Assembly: GCA_963732765.1 (NCBI GenBank)
Contig: CAVTAS010000001.1
Coordinates: 1-64,000 of the forward strand
Direction of reading: 5' to 3'
Source: JANYHF01 sp963732765
GTDB lineage: Bacteria > Pseudomonadota > Alphaproteobacteria > Rhizobiales > Hyphomicrobiaceae
DNA: 64,000 nt
The position numbers were made by a program, and so were the translations under genes. Positions 1 to 8,734 of the stretch are shown here, one piece after another. Under the pieces are notes generated by a model. The model saw only the letters and a program-made list of their open reading frames with translations, was not told where the DNA came from and searched no databases. Position 1 is the stretch's first letter. Each line of letters opens with the position of its first letter.

Positions 1-58
1 GTCCTGCAGTCGGCACCAGTCGTTCCAATGGCTTTGGCCTGTTTCTCGGTGCGAAACC

Positions 59-868
59 TCACCCCGGAAACAGAGTGATTCCGCCGTCGACGCGGATGAC
101 CTGGCCGTTGATGAATTTGGCGCGCGGGCCGGCCAGGAAGGCGACGGCGTCGGCGATTTCGTCTGGCTCGGCGTAGCGGTCGAGGGATTTTCGGGTGGCG
201 TCCATTTTCACGGGATCGACGGTGCGGGTGGCCTGGAAGCGGGCGGTCTTGGTCGGGCCTGGGCTGACGGCATTGATCCGCACACCCTCATGCAGCAGCT
301 CCTTTGCCAGGCAGCGCGTGTAGTGAACGACGGCGGCCTTCAAGGTCGAATACACCACTTCGGGCGAGCACCCGAGATGGGCGGCGGCCGAGGCGATGTT
401 GATGACGGAACCCGTCCCGCGCTTGACCATCGGCGGCACGAAGGCCTGGCATACCAGCATGGTGCCGATGAGGTTGTTGTCGGTCAGGACTTTGATATCC
501 TCGAACGAGATGTTCAGCGCATCGTTGGGTTTGGGTTTGTTGCCCGAAGCGCCGATATCGCCACCGGCGCAGTTGACCAGGATCTGCACTTCTCCCAGTT
601 TTGCCTCGATGGTCGCCTTCATGCGTGCAACCGCAGCGGGATCGCCGATGTTGCCGGTGACGCCGACCGAGCGCACACCGTAGGCCTCGATGGATTTGAC
701 GACCTCGGCGAGACTGGAGGCCTCGCCATATTTGGCTGTGGCGGTTTCTTCCAGATCGTGGACCGCAACGTGTGCGCCCAATTCGGCCAGCCGCTTGGCC
801 ATAGTGTTGCCAAGCCCGCGTCCCGAGCCGGTGACGAAGGCAATCTTGCCGGCGAGTTCTTTGGTCAT
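59..868 (-). CDS. SDR family oxidoreductase (269 aa)
   Basis: Classical short-chain dehydrogenase/reductase, cytosolic and NAD(P)-dependent, probably acting on a sugar or sugar acid. The glycine motif TGSGRGLGN lies near residue 12, NCAGG near residue 95, the catalytic Ser in INIASAAA and the Tyr-Lys pair in YSTLK; the C-terminus ends VDGGITLFPG. Length is usual for the family. The start is the ATG of MTKELAGK, which has AAAGGA just upstream. The same frame is also open far upstream, but only because it runs into the frameshifted epimerase gene at 880-1867. It is the last gene of the minus-strand sugar cluster. The substrate cannot be read from the sequence. Confidence 0.88.
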   Translation of the reverse strand: MTKELAGKIAFVTGSGRGLGNTMAKRLAELGAHVAVHDLEETATAKYGEASSLAEVVKSIEAYGVRSVGVTGNIGDPAAVARMKATIEAKLGEVQILVNCAGGDIGASGNKPKPNDALNISFEDIKVLTDNNLIGTMLVCQAFVPPMVKRGTGSVINIASAAAHLGCSPEVVYSTLKAAVVHYTRCLAKELLHEGVRINAVSPGPTKTARFQATRTVDPVKMDATRKSLDRYAEPDEIADAVAFLAGPRAKFINGQVIRVDGGITLFPG

Positions 869-879
869 TGCGTGTCCTT

Positions 880-1867
880 TCAGGTCATCAGGCCGAGCGC
901 GCGCATGTTGGCGGCGCTGCGGCGGATCATGGCGAGTTCGTAGTCGATAAGGTCGTGGTCGGCGTTGCGCTCCCAGGGCGTACGATAGTCGGCATCGTCG
1001 GGAAGGCGGTTGCGGCGGGCGGCGGCGAGCGTGGCGGCGAAGGATTGCGCCGTCATCGGAGCATAGCCGCGCCACCAGTCCGGCTTCAGGAAGCGGATGT
1101 GCCTGGCCTCCAGCGCGCCGGGCTCCAGCACGGCAGTGAGACTGTCGTGGTGCGCGCCGAGAACGGCAACCAGCTCCTTGAACGGCACCGCTCCATCGCC
1201 GATCGCACAGCGCACCAGCCGGTAGCCTTCGTCCGTGAACTGAACGCGGTAGTCCTTCAGATGGACATGCGCCACATGCGGAGCGATGACGCGCGCGAAA
1301 TCCAGCGGCGCTTCGCCAACAGGAAATGTGTTGCCGGTGTCGAAAGTGATGCCGATACCGGGGCCGAAATCCTGGCAGAAATCCGACCAGCTCGCGGCTG
1401 GTGAAATCCTGATGGTTCTCGATGGCCAGCACGCGGCCCTGATCGTGCGCCATCGGAGCGTATTTGGCCAGTCCCTCGCGGATCGAAGCGTTCAGCTCGA
1501 ACCACTTCGGCCCCCAGGCGGTCCGACTGCCTTCCAGCACCGGCGACAGGCCGAGCCGGATCACTTTGGCATCGAGCAGCTTGGCCGACCGCAGGGCGCT
1601 TTCAACCGGCCCCATCATAGTCAAGCCGGCGCTGATGACGGGTGTCATGCCGAGGCTTGCGAGCCGGTCCTTGAGGGCCTTCAGCTGATCGTCCGACATC
1701 GCCGCCAGCCAGGGATCGAAGATTTCCAGCACCTGGGCTTTCAGCTCGGTGGCGATGGCGATGAAGCCGTCGAGCCCCGCGCCGCGTGGATTGGCGCGCG
1801 GCGTATCGCGGCCCTGCAAGCCGAGGTGGTAAGTGAGGCCGTAGGGATTGAGGCCGGTACGGAGCAA
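880..1867 (-). pseudogene. sugar phosphate isomerase/epimerase (xylose isomerase-like TIM barrel), frameshifted
   Basis: AP endonuclease 2/xylose isomerase-like TIM barrel, expected to isomerise or epimerise a sugar or sugar phosphate in the cytosol. The N-terminal part reads LNPYGLTYHLGLQGRD through AIENHQDFTSRELVGF in one frame. The rest (CQDFGPGIGITFDTGNT through VAHVHLKDYRVQF to the end) is in the next frame. The break is near 1376-1383, where the minus strand reads GGATTTCTGCC; one T fewer would give GGA TTC TGC and an intact protein of about 328 aa. The whole span is 988 nt, one more than a multiple of three. The start appears to be TTG, with AAGGGAC upstream. It lies between two SDR genes in the sugar cluster. 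Either a sequencing indel or a recent inactivation. Confidence 0.8.
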
Positions 1868-1919
1868 GATGCGATGTCCCTTCAGGTATTCAAGTTCTCA
1901 TACAGACGATTGCGGCTTG

Positions 1920-2152
1920 GACCTCCTCTCCCCCAACGCTTCTTTCGCGTTGGGAGAGAGGAGACCGCGTCTCGCAGCAGGCCCTTTCGGCGGCAAGAGC
2001 CACGCGGTCGGTGATGGGCAGGAACTTGCTCAGTCCCTCTCACCACCGGTACGGGGCAAGCGGCTGCCCCTCACCCGGCGCTCATTCCTCGCCGCTCTGG
2101 CGGCTCGGGCGCCACCCTCTCCCCCGCAAAGAGGCGGGGGAGAGGGGCAACT
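1920..2152. repeat. compound intergenic hairpin repeat, copy 1
   Basis: Intergenic stretch made of two palindromic modules. One is a CCTCTCCCCC...GGGGGAGAGG hairpin (2110-2147, with a related inverted module at 1922-1962). The other pairs GGTGAtGGGCAGGaaCTTGCTC with GGGCAAGcggCTGCCCCTCACC (about 2012-2080). The same two modules recur at 5878-6030 and 60408-60590. The right end touches the stop codon of the SDR gene at 2151. No coding potential seen. Confidence 0.7.
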
Positions 2153-2912
2153 ACCCCGCCAGTCCCGCATCCACGATGAAGGTCTGCTTGGTGATCGCCC
2201 GCGCGTCGTCGCTCGCCAGGAACAGCGCCATGCGCGCGATATCGCCGCCGTTCATGACCAATCGCAGCAGCTGCTTGCTGGTGATATTGTCGATGTCGCC
2301 TTGTGTTTTGTACCACAGCTTGCGCTGCTTTTCCGTGATCACCGCGCCTGGTTCGATGGCGTTGACGCGGATGTTGTCGGGGCCGAACTTGCGGGCGAGC
2401 GCGCGCGTCAATCCGATCACGGCTGATTTGGCGGTGACATAGGGCGTCATCTCGTCGGCGCCGTAGCGCCAGGCGACCGACGAGAGGTTGATGATCGACC
2501 CGCCGCCCAGTGCTTTCATCATGGGGTGAACGGCCTGAGCGGCGAAGAACTGGTGTTTGAGGTTCACCGCTTGCGACCAATCCCAATAGGCGGGATCGAC
2601 CTCCTCCACCTTGCGGCGATCGTCGTTGGCGGCGTTGTTGACCAGCACCCCGATGGGGCCGAACTGGCGCGCAGCCGTTGCGATGGCAGCCTGCAGCGCG
2701 GCAATATCGAGCATGTCGCAGCGCAGGAAGACTGTGCCCGCCGTTTCGGCGGCGAGCGCCTCGCCTGCCGCGGTATCGATGTCCAGCACCGCCACCTTGG
2801 CCCGATTGGCCGCGAAGGCGCGCACAATGTCGGCGCCGATGCCGCTGGCGCCGCCCGTCACTAGCACGGTGCGGCCAGCAAGGCTGGGATAGCTGGCGAA
2901 ACGCTCCGTCAT
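2151..2912 (-). CDS. SDR family oxidoreductase (253 aa)
   Basis: Second short-chain dehydrogenase of the sugar cluster. The Rossmann motif TGGASGIGA is near residue 20, NNAAND near residue 93, the catalytic Ser in NLSSVAW, and YVTAK carries the Tyr-Lys pair. It resembles sugar dehydrogenases (xylose, galactose or fuconate type) that sit beside ABC sugar importers, but the substrate is inference. Its ATG overlaps the stop of the upstream ABC ATPase gene by 4 nt, so the two are translationally coupled. Its stop codon lies at the edge of a hairpin repeat. Length and motifs are complete. Confidence 0.88.
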   Translation of the reverse strand: MTERFASYPSLAGRTVLVTGGASGIGADIVRAFAANRAKVAVLDIDTAAGEALAAETAGTVFLRCDMLDIAALQAAIATAARQFGPIGVLVNNAANDDRRKVEEVDPAYWDWSQAVNLKHQFFAAQAVHPMMKALGGGSIINLSSVAWRYGADEMTPYVTAKSAVIGLTRALARKFGPDNIRVNAIEPGAVITEKQRKLWYKTQGDIDNITSKQLLRLVMNGGDIARMALFLASDDARAITKQTFIVDAGLAG

Positions 2913-4015
2913 CGGATGGCCATCTCGGTGACGGCGTCGAACAGGCAGGCCTTGGTCATATCAACCGACAGCGCCACGGTTTCGCCGGTCTTTGGGGCCT
3001 GACTGGGTGCGAAACGCGCGGTGATCTCATGGTCGCCAAGACGCAGCACGACGTGGGTTTCCGATCCGGTAGGCTCGACCAATTCCACCGGCAGCGTCAG
3101 CCGCACCTGGGTGTCGCCGCCCGCGCCGTTGGTACCGGCGCGGCTCAGATGCTCGGGACGGATGCCGAGGATGACCCTGCGCGGTTGGCTGTCGCCCGCA
3201 GCCAAGCGCACCGGCAGCGCGATCTCGCTTTGGTCGGCGCCTGCTATCGTGACGGCAGATCGTCCGTTGACTGATCCCAGCATCGCGGGAAGGAAGTTCA
3301 TCGAGGGCGAGCCCATGAAACCGGCGACGAACAGATTGGCCGGACGGTCGTAGATGGTTTGCGGCTCGTCGAACTGCTGCAATTCTCCCTTGTGCATGAC
3401 GGCGATGCGCGAGGCCAGCGTCATGGCTTCCACCTGGTCGTGCGTGACGTAGACCGTGGTCTTGCCGACGCGCGCGTGCAGCTTCTTGATCTCCATGCGC
3501 ATGTCGACACGCAATTTTGCGTCGAGGTTGGAGAGCGGCTCATCGAACAGGAACAGGTCGGGATCGCGCACCAGCGCCCGGCCCATGGCGACGCGCTGGC
3601 GCTGACCGCCTGAGAGTTGCGAGGGCCGGCGGTTCATCAGCTGGTCGATTTGCAGGAGTTCGGACACCCGCTTCAGGGCGGCCTCGCGCTCGGGCTTGGG
3701 CACCTTGCGCGCTTCCATGCCGAACAGCATGTTCTGGCGCACCGTCATGGTCGGATAGAGCGCGTAGGACTGGAACACCATGGCGATGTTGCGGTCCTTG
3801 GGGGGAACGTTGTTGACGATGCGCCCGCCGATCTGGATTTCGCCCGAGCCGATGGTCTCCAGTCCCGCGATCATGGCCAGCAGCGTGGACTTGCCGCAAC
3901 CCGACGGCCCGACCAGGGCGACGAACTCGCCCGAGCGCGCCTCCAGGTTGATGCCCTTCAGCACCTCAACGTTGCCGAAGCTTTTTCGGATGTCCCTGAC
4001 AGTCAGCGAGGCCAT
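2909..4015 (-). CDS. ABC transporter ATP-binding protein, MalK/UgpC type (368 aa)
   Basis: Energising subunit of a carbohydrate importer, cytoplasmic face of the inner membrane. Walker A is GPSGCGKST near residue 37, the Q-loop FQSYALYP near 82, the signature LSGGQRQRV near 134, Walker B LFLFDEP near 155, and the switch His in VTHDQVEA. The C-terminal third is the TOBE-type regulatory domain seen in MalK, UgpC and GtsD, which fits the 368-residue length. It overlaps the upstream permease gene by 13 nt and the downstream SDR by 4 nt, so it is part of one operon with 4003-7320. Confidence 0.94.
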   Translation of the reverse strand: MASLTVRDIRKSFGNVEVLKGINLEARSGEFVALVGPSGCGKSTLLAMIAGLETIGSGEIQIGGRIVNNVPPKDRNIAMVFQSYALYPTMTVRQNMLFGMEARKVPKPEREAALKRVSELLQIDQLMNRRPSQLSGGQRQRVAMGRALVRDPDLFLFDEPLSNLDAKLRVDMRMEIKKLHARVGKTTVYVTHDQVEAMTLASRIAVMHKGELQQFDEPQTIYDRPANLFVAGFMGSPSMNFLPAMLGSVNGRSAVTIAGADQSEIALPVRLAAGDSQPRRVILGIRPEHLSRAGTNGAGGDTQVRLTLPVELVEPTGSETHVVLRLGDHEITARFAPSQAPKTGETVALSVDMTKACLFDAVTEMAIR

Positions 4016-4923
4016 GGGTGTACCATCATTTGATCGCGCCCTTGCGTCAGTCCACGGACGAAATACTTGCCGCCGAAGAAATAGATCAGCAGCGGCGGCA
4101 GTGCGCCGATCAGCACGGCCGCGCTCATGACGTCGTAGTTGCGCACATTGGTGCCGTTGGTCGAGAGCGCCACCAGCGAGGCGGTAATCGGCTGCTCGCG
4201 GCCGGACGTGAACACCACGCCATAGAGGAATTCGTTCCAGATGCCGGTGAACTGCCAGATCACAGTGACGATCAGGATCGGCGGCGAGAGCGGCAGGATG
4301 ATCTTCCAGAAGATGCGCCAGAAGCCGGCCCCGTCGATGCGCGCGGCCTTAATGAGATCGTCAGGGATGTTGACGTAGAAGTTGCGGCAGAACAGCGTGG
4401 TGAAGCTTAAGCCCTGGACGGTGTGCACCAGGATCAAACCGTAGGTGGAATTGGTGAGGCCGATGGTGCCGAGGATGTAGGCCCAGGGTAACAGCGCAAT
4501 CTGGCCAGGCATAAAGACGCCGAGCATCATGAAACCGAACAGCACCTCCGATCCCCAGAAGCGCCATTTCGACAGGATGTAGCCGTTCAGCGCGCCGATC
4601 GCGGTCGAGATGATGGTGGCGGGAATGGTCATCTGCAGCGAGTTGTAGAAGTTGCCTTGCACCCCGGCGCAGGTGCCGCCGACGCAATAGGTGTTCCAGG
4701 CCTCGTACCAGCCCTTCAGGTTGAAACTGCGCGGCCAGGCGATGAGCCCGTTCTGGGCGATCTCGGGCAGGTCACGGAAGGAGTTGAGGATCACCACCAC
4801 CAGCGGTAGCAGGTAGTAGGCCGCGAACAGGACGAGTACGGCGTAAACAACCAGTTTGGCGCGTGTTCGCGCGCCCGTCCCCGAGGTGGCGTAGGGATCG
4901 TAGCCGGCGCGGGCTTCAGCCAT
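4003..4923 (-). CDS. ABC sugar transporter permease, MalG type (306 aa)
   Basis: Inner-membrane permease of the carbohydrate importer, binding-protein-dependent transport family 1. About six hydrophobic helices; the first is at residues 23-48 (VLFAAYYLLPLVVVIL). The EAA cytoplasmic loop that docks onto the ATPase reads DGAGFWRIFWKIILPLSPP near residue 200. A periplasmic loop carries two cysteines (YCVGGTCAG). It overlaps both neighbours (8 nt with the MalF-type permease, 13 nt with the ATPase), as usual for this operon layout. Substrate is probably a hexose or related sugar, by analogy with the binding protein. Confidence 0.93.
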   Translation of the reverse strand: MAEARAGYDPYATSGTGARTRAKLVVYAVLVLFAAYYLLPLVVVILNSFRDLPEIAQNGLIAWPRSFNLKGWYEAWNTYCVGGTCAGVQGNFYNSLQMTIPATIISTAIGALNGYILSKWRFWGSEVLFGFMMLGVFMPGQIALLPWAYILGTIGLTNSTYGLILVHTVQGLSFTTLFCRNFYVNIPDDLIKAARIDGAGFWRIFWKIILPLSPPILIVTVIWQFTGIWNEFLYGVVFTSGREQPITASLVALSTNGTNVRNYDVMSAAVLIGALPPLLIYFFGGKYFVRGLTQGRDQMMVHPWPR

Positions 4924-5854
4924 TGGTCGCCTCCCGGCGGTTGCGCCAGGTCTGCCAGAGCGCGTAGGGCACGAGCACGCAGGCCAGCGCGGAGAGGATC
5001 ATGATGGCGGCCGCCGCCCCTTGCGCGATCTGTCCGCGCTGGAACATCAGATCGTAGACGTAGTTGGCCGGCATGGTGGTTGAGATACCCGGGCCGCCTT
5101 GCGTCAGCGTCACAACCAGATCGAAGGTCTTGATGGCGAACTGCAGCAGCACCACGATGACGGCGATGAAGATGGGACGTATGCTGGGCAGGATGATGCG
5201 CCAGTAGGTGCGGAACACCGAGGCGCCGTCGATCTGCGCGGCCTTGACGAGATCCTGGTCGACCGAACGCAAGCCGGCCAGCAGCAGCGCCATGGCGAAG
5301 CCCGAGGACTGCCAGATCGCGGTGATCACCACGAGGTACATGGCGAGGTTGCGGCTGGTGATCCAGGAGAACTCGAAGCCGGTCCAGCCCAGCCCATGCA
5401 TGAAGAACTCGATGCCGGAGGTAGGGCTGTAGAGCCAGCTCCAGACCGTGCCGGTGACCACGAACGAGACGGCCAGCGGATAGAGATAGATGGTGCGCCA
5501 GCCGCTCTCGAAGCGCACCCGCTGGTCGATGGCGATGGCCAGGAGCAGGCCGATCAGCAATGCGCCCAGGACGTACAGTGAGGAAAACAGGAACAGATTG
5601 GAGAAGGCGATGTTCCAGCGCGCGTTCTTCCACAGGTTCACATATTGGATGAACCCGACGAATTTGTAGGTCGGCAGCAGGGAAGAGTTGGACAGCGAGA
5701 TATAGAACGTCCACGCCGTAAAGACGAAGACGTAGAAGAAGCTGGCGACGATCGAGGGGATGAGCAGGATTTGCGGCAGATACGTCCCGAGCCGCTCCGA
5801 AAGGGGACGGGGCGGGGCGGCGGTGGTCGAGTGATCCTCAGCGATGGTGGACAT
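4916..5854 (-). CDS. ABC sugar transporter permease, MalF type (312 aa)
   Basis: Partner inner-membrane permease of the same importer. A short cytoplasmic N-terminus is followed by a helix at residues 27-52, a periplasmic loop, then five further helices. The EAA loop is DGASVFRTYWRIILPSIRP near residue 210. It belongs to the glucose/mannose-type (GtsB-like) branch judging from its length and the sister subunits, but this is inference. A 200-bp spacer holding a hairpin repeat separates it from the binding-protein gene, which may lower expression of the membrane part relative to the binding protein, as is common in such operons. Confidence 0.93.
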   Translation of the reverse strand: MSTIAEDHSTTAAPPRPLSERLGTYLPQILLIPSIVASFFYVFVFTAWTFYISLSNSSLLPTYKFVGFIQYVNLWKNARWNIAFSNLFLFSSLYVLGALLIGLLLAIAIDQRVRFESGWRTIYLYPLAVSFVVTGTVWSWLYSPTSGIEFFMHGLGWTGFEFSWITSRNLAMYLVVITAIWQSSGFAMALLLAGLRSVDQDLVKAAQIDGASVFRTYWRIILPSIRPIFIAVIVVLLQFAIKTFDLVVTLTQGGPGISTTMPANYVYDLMFQRGQIAQGAAAAIMILSALACVLVPYALWQTWRNRREATNG

Positions 5855-5877
5855 TTGATACCGAATTCCGAACTAGC

Positions 5878-6030
5878 GCGGTCGGTGAGGGGCGGGTACT
5901 TGCTCGGACCTTCTAGACGCCTGTGCGGAGCAAGTACCTGCCCCTCACCTGTCGCTGTTTCCCTCGCGCTGACGCGCTTCGGGGCGACATCCTCTCCCCC
6001 GCCAAGAGGTGGGGGAGAGGAGAAGGCAGC
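5878..6030. repeat. compound intergenic hairpin repeat, copy 2
   Basis: Same two-module structure as 1920-2152. GGTGAGGGGCGGGTACTTGC pairs with GCAAGTACCTGCCCCTCACC across 5889-5950. The CCTCTCCCCCgCCAAGAGGtGGGGGAGAGG hairpin lies at 5991-6020. It sits between the binding-protein gene and the permease genes of one operon, so it is probably transcribed and could act as an attenuating or RNA-stabilising hairpin. Confidence 0.75.
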
Positions 6031-6054
6031 GCTGCCCGTGTCCGTGCCTCCAGC

Positions 6055-7320
6055 CTACTGCTGTGCCGCCACCGCGTCGGCCATGGTGTTCGCGGCTTGC
6101 TCGGAGGTCATGTCCGGCTTGTTCACGAACTCGGTAATCGTCTCCATCATGGCGCCGCGGTACTTCTGCAGCACGGTCATGTTGTGGGCCATCGAGCGCA
6201 CCAGCGTGCCGGCGGCGATCGAGGCCTTGAGATCGGCTTGCGACAACTGCTGGCAGGAGTTGAAGCCCTTCGACAGGTCCACATCCATGCGTGCCGGGAT
6301 CGAGCCCTTGGCGATGTTGAACACGGTCTGGAACTCGGGGCTCAAGATCAGATGAGCGAGCATCTTCTGGCCGGCGATGAAGTCGGGATCTTTCTGGGTG
6401 AAGAACACGACGCTGTCGGAGTTCAGAATGAAGCCCGGCTTGCCGTTGTCGTTCGGCGTCTGGCCGCAGACATAGTCCGTACCCGCCTTGAGGCCGATCG
6501 AGGTCAGCGTGCCGATCTCCCAATCGCCCATGATGAAGAAGGCGGCGTCGCCCTTGGCCATCATGTTGGAGGCGGCGTCATAGTCGCGGCCGGCGATGCC
6601 CTTGTCCATGTACTTGGAGACCATCAGGCGCATCTGGTCGAAGGCCTTGACCATGCCGGGGCTCTTGAGCGCGGCCACATCGCCTTCCATGAAGGCCTTA
6701 CGGAACAATTCGTTGTCCAATCCGTACACGACGTTTTCGAACGTGGTGGCGTCGGTCCAGTCGGCCGAAAGATGGGCGATGCAGATCTTGCCCATGGCGA
6801 TGACCTTGTCGCAGGCGGCGTTGAAATCGGCCCAGGTCTTGGGGATCTCCTTGATGCCGGCGGCGTCCATCACCTTCTTGTTACCCCACACCCAGTTGAT
6901 GCGGTGGATGTTCATGGGCGCGGCAACCCACGAGCCCTTCGGCTTCATGACCGGCAGCAGCTCGGGCGCCACCACCTTGTCCCAGCCTTCTTCGGCAGCC
7001 TGGGCGTCGAGATTGGCGGTGCCGCCGGTCTCGTTCCACTCGGCGATTTCCGGGCCCTTCAGCTGGACGGCGGGCGGCGCATTGCCGGCCACCACGTCGA
7101 CGCGCAGCTTGGCCAGCGTGTTAGCGGTATGGCCAGCGATCGAGGTCTGCTCCCACTTGCCGCCAGCGGCCGCGAACATCTCGCCCAGCTTGGCAATCGA
7201 GGCGGCGTCGTTGCCCGACGACCACTGGTGCAGCATGTTGGTCTTGGGTTCGGCCACCGCGACGCCGGCCAGCATGGCGCTGGCGACAGCCGCAGCGATG
7301 GTGATTTTCGTCCTGGACAT
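6055..7320 (-). CDS. extracellular solute-binding protein, family 1, sugar (421 aa)
   Basis: Periplasmic sugar-binding protein of the ABC importer encoded downstream. The start is the ATG at 7318-7320 (MSRTKITIAAAV), which has AGGGAG at good spacing and begins a typical signal peptide cleaved after AVA near residue 23. The upstream in-frame codons have no such features. Motifs resembling glucose/mannose-binding proteins of the GtsA type are visible: LHQWSSGNDAASIAKLGEMF near residue 30, AGNAPPAVQLKG near 80, and the NIHRINWVW segment near 140. First gene of the importer operon and divergent from the ROK regulator, its likely repressor. Confidence 0.92.
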   Translation of the reverse strand: MSRTKITIAAAVASAMLAGVAVAEPKTNMLHQWSSGNDAASIAKLGEMFAAAGGKWEQTSIAGHTANTLAKLRVDVVAGNAPPAVQLKGPEIAEWNETGGTANLDAQAAEEGWDKVVAPELLPVMKPKGSWVAAPMNIHRINWVWGNKKVMDAAGIKEIPKTWADFNAACDKVIAMGKICIAHLSADWTDATTFENVVYGLDNELFRKAFMEGDVAALKSPGMVKAFDQMRLMVSKYMDKGIAGRDYDAASNMMAKGDAAFFIMGDWEIGTLTSIGLKAGTDYVCGQTPNDNGKPGFILNSDSVVFFTQKDPDFIAGQKMLAHLILSPEFQTVFNIAKGSIPARMDVDLSKGFNSCQQLSQADLKASIAAGTLVRSMAHNMTVLQKYRGAMMETITEFVNKPDMTSEQAANTMADAVAAQQ

Positions 7321-7511
7321 CCGTTTCACTCCCTGAATGTTTCTTCGCATGATCGTCGTCAGCGTTGATTGCGATCTCTTGGCCGGATCGCTTTGCGGGG
7401 CCGTAGAATGGGCGAACTCAAAACCCTTCCCAAGCCGCTGCATTCTTTCTATCTTGAACAAATTATCCGTCCCGTCAATCCATCCAAACACCGCCATGTC
7501 CAAAAGCCGCC

Positions 7512-8720
7512 ATGTCCGATAGCCGTTTGCGCCAACTGCTCGCCGATCAGCACTCCGGCTCCCCCGGCAGCCGCATCGTGCGCGTCATCGGCACGCGTGG
7601 CGCCGTGAGCGCCGCCGACATTGCGCGCGCCACCGGATTGGCGCGCTCCACCGTCTCTACGGCGTTGATGCACTTGCGGAAATCCGGTATCGTGGTCGAG
7701 CAGAGCGTCACCGATGCCGAGGCGCGGGGGGTCGGCCGGCCGGCAGCCAAGCTGTCGTTGAATCCCAATGCCGGCACCTGCATCGGCATTCACTTAGGAT
7801 TGGCGGAAATCCGCATGGTGCTGGCGGACGTCTCGCATTCCGTCATCGCCGAACAAATTATTCCGCTCTCACCCGACTACCATCCGGACCGCACCGTGCG
7901 GGCGCTGAGGGACGGTATCGCCCGCATCTACCGCGACAATGGCCTGCCGCCGTCGGGACTGATCGGGGCCGGCGTCTCGGTCTCGGGACCGGTCGCCCCG
8001 GATGGGACAGTGCTGCGCTCGAGCATTCTGCCTGTCTGGGCCGGCATCAATGTCCGCTCACTGATCGAACCTGTGCTGAAGCGCCCGGTGCAGGTCGACA
8101 ACGAGAGCAACTGCGCCGCCATCGCCGAGATGATGTGGGGAGCGGCCTTGGGATACGACGATTTCGTGCTGTTCAAGATCGATATCGGCGTCGGTGGGGC
8201 AATCGTCAGTGGCGGCCGGATTGTCACCGGGATCGCCGGCGGGGCGGGCGAATTCGGCCATATCGCCATCGATCCTAACGGCGATCTCTGCCGCTGCGGC
8301 AACCGCGGCTGCCTGGAGCTTACGGCTAGCTTCGCCCGCCCGCTGGAGCAGATGAGCCGGCTGCACGGCAAACCCGTGTCGATGGATGATGCGATACTGC
8401 TGGCCGAGCAAGGGGACGTCGGCGCGCTACGGCTGATTGCCGATACCGCTGAGCATGCGGGCCGCGGCCTGGCGCTGATTGGCACCATCATCAATCCGCC
8501 GCTGATCCTGATCGGCGGCCGCATGGCATTGGCCGGCGAGATTCTGCTGGCGCCCCTGCAGCGCTCATTTGAGACGCACACGCTGATCAAGTCAGCCCAG
8601 GTCCCGCCGCAGTCGCGTACACAGATCAAAGTTGGCAGACTGACTGAGAACGACTCGTTGCTCGGTGCGGTCGGCCTGGTGCTGCGCAGCCACGCGGACT
8701 TTCGTGTGGCAGGCTTGTGA
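7512..8720 (+). CDS. ROK family transcriptional repressor (402 aa)
   Basis: Sugar-responsive repressor: an N-terminal winged helix-turn-helix (residues about 18-75, AADIARATGLARSTVST) fused to a ROK sugar-kinase-like domain. The ROK zinc motif is CRCGNRGCLE near residue 258, preceded by EFGH. The divergent arrangement with the sugar-binding protein gene (190-bp shared upstream region) suggests it controls the importer operon and its own expression; the ligand is probably the imported sugar. I did not find a convincing operator in 7321-7511. The complete length is normal for NagC/XylR-type proteins. Confidence 0.9.
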   Translation: MSDSRLRQLLADQHSGSPGSRIVRVIGTRGAVSAADIARATGLARSTVSTALMHLRKSGIVVEQSVTDAEARGVGRPAAKLSLNPNAGTCIGIHLGLAEIRMVLADVSHSVIAEQIIPLSPDYHPDRTVRALRDGIARIYRDNGLPPSGLIGAGVSVSGPVAPDGTVLRSSILPVWAGINVRSLIEPVLKRPVQVDNESNCAAIAEMMWGAALGYDDFVLFKIDIGVGGAIVSGGRIVTGIAGGAGEFGHIAIDPNGDLCRCGNRGCLELTASFARPLEQMSRLHGKPVSMDDAILLAEQGDVGALRLIADTAEHAGRGLALIGTIINPPLILIGGRMALAGEILLAPLQRSFETHTLIKSAQVPPQSRTQIKVGRLTENDSLLGAVGLVLRSHADFRVAGL

Positions 8721-8734
8721 ACAGGAGCATCGCC

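Noticed and set aside
59..1867. A 602-codon frame joining an epimerase and an SDR
   Set aside because: The middle is out-of-frame epimerase sequence; conserved epimerase residues continue in the next frame, and the SDR has its own start with a good ribosome-binding site. The fusion is caused by one extra base.
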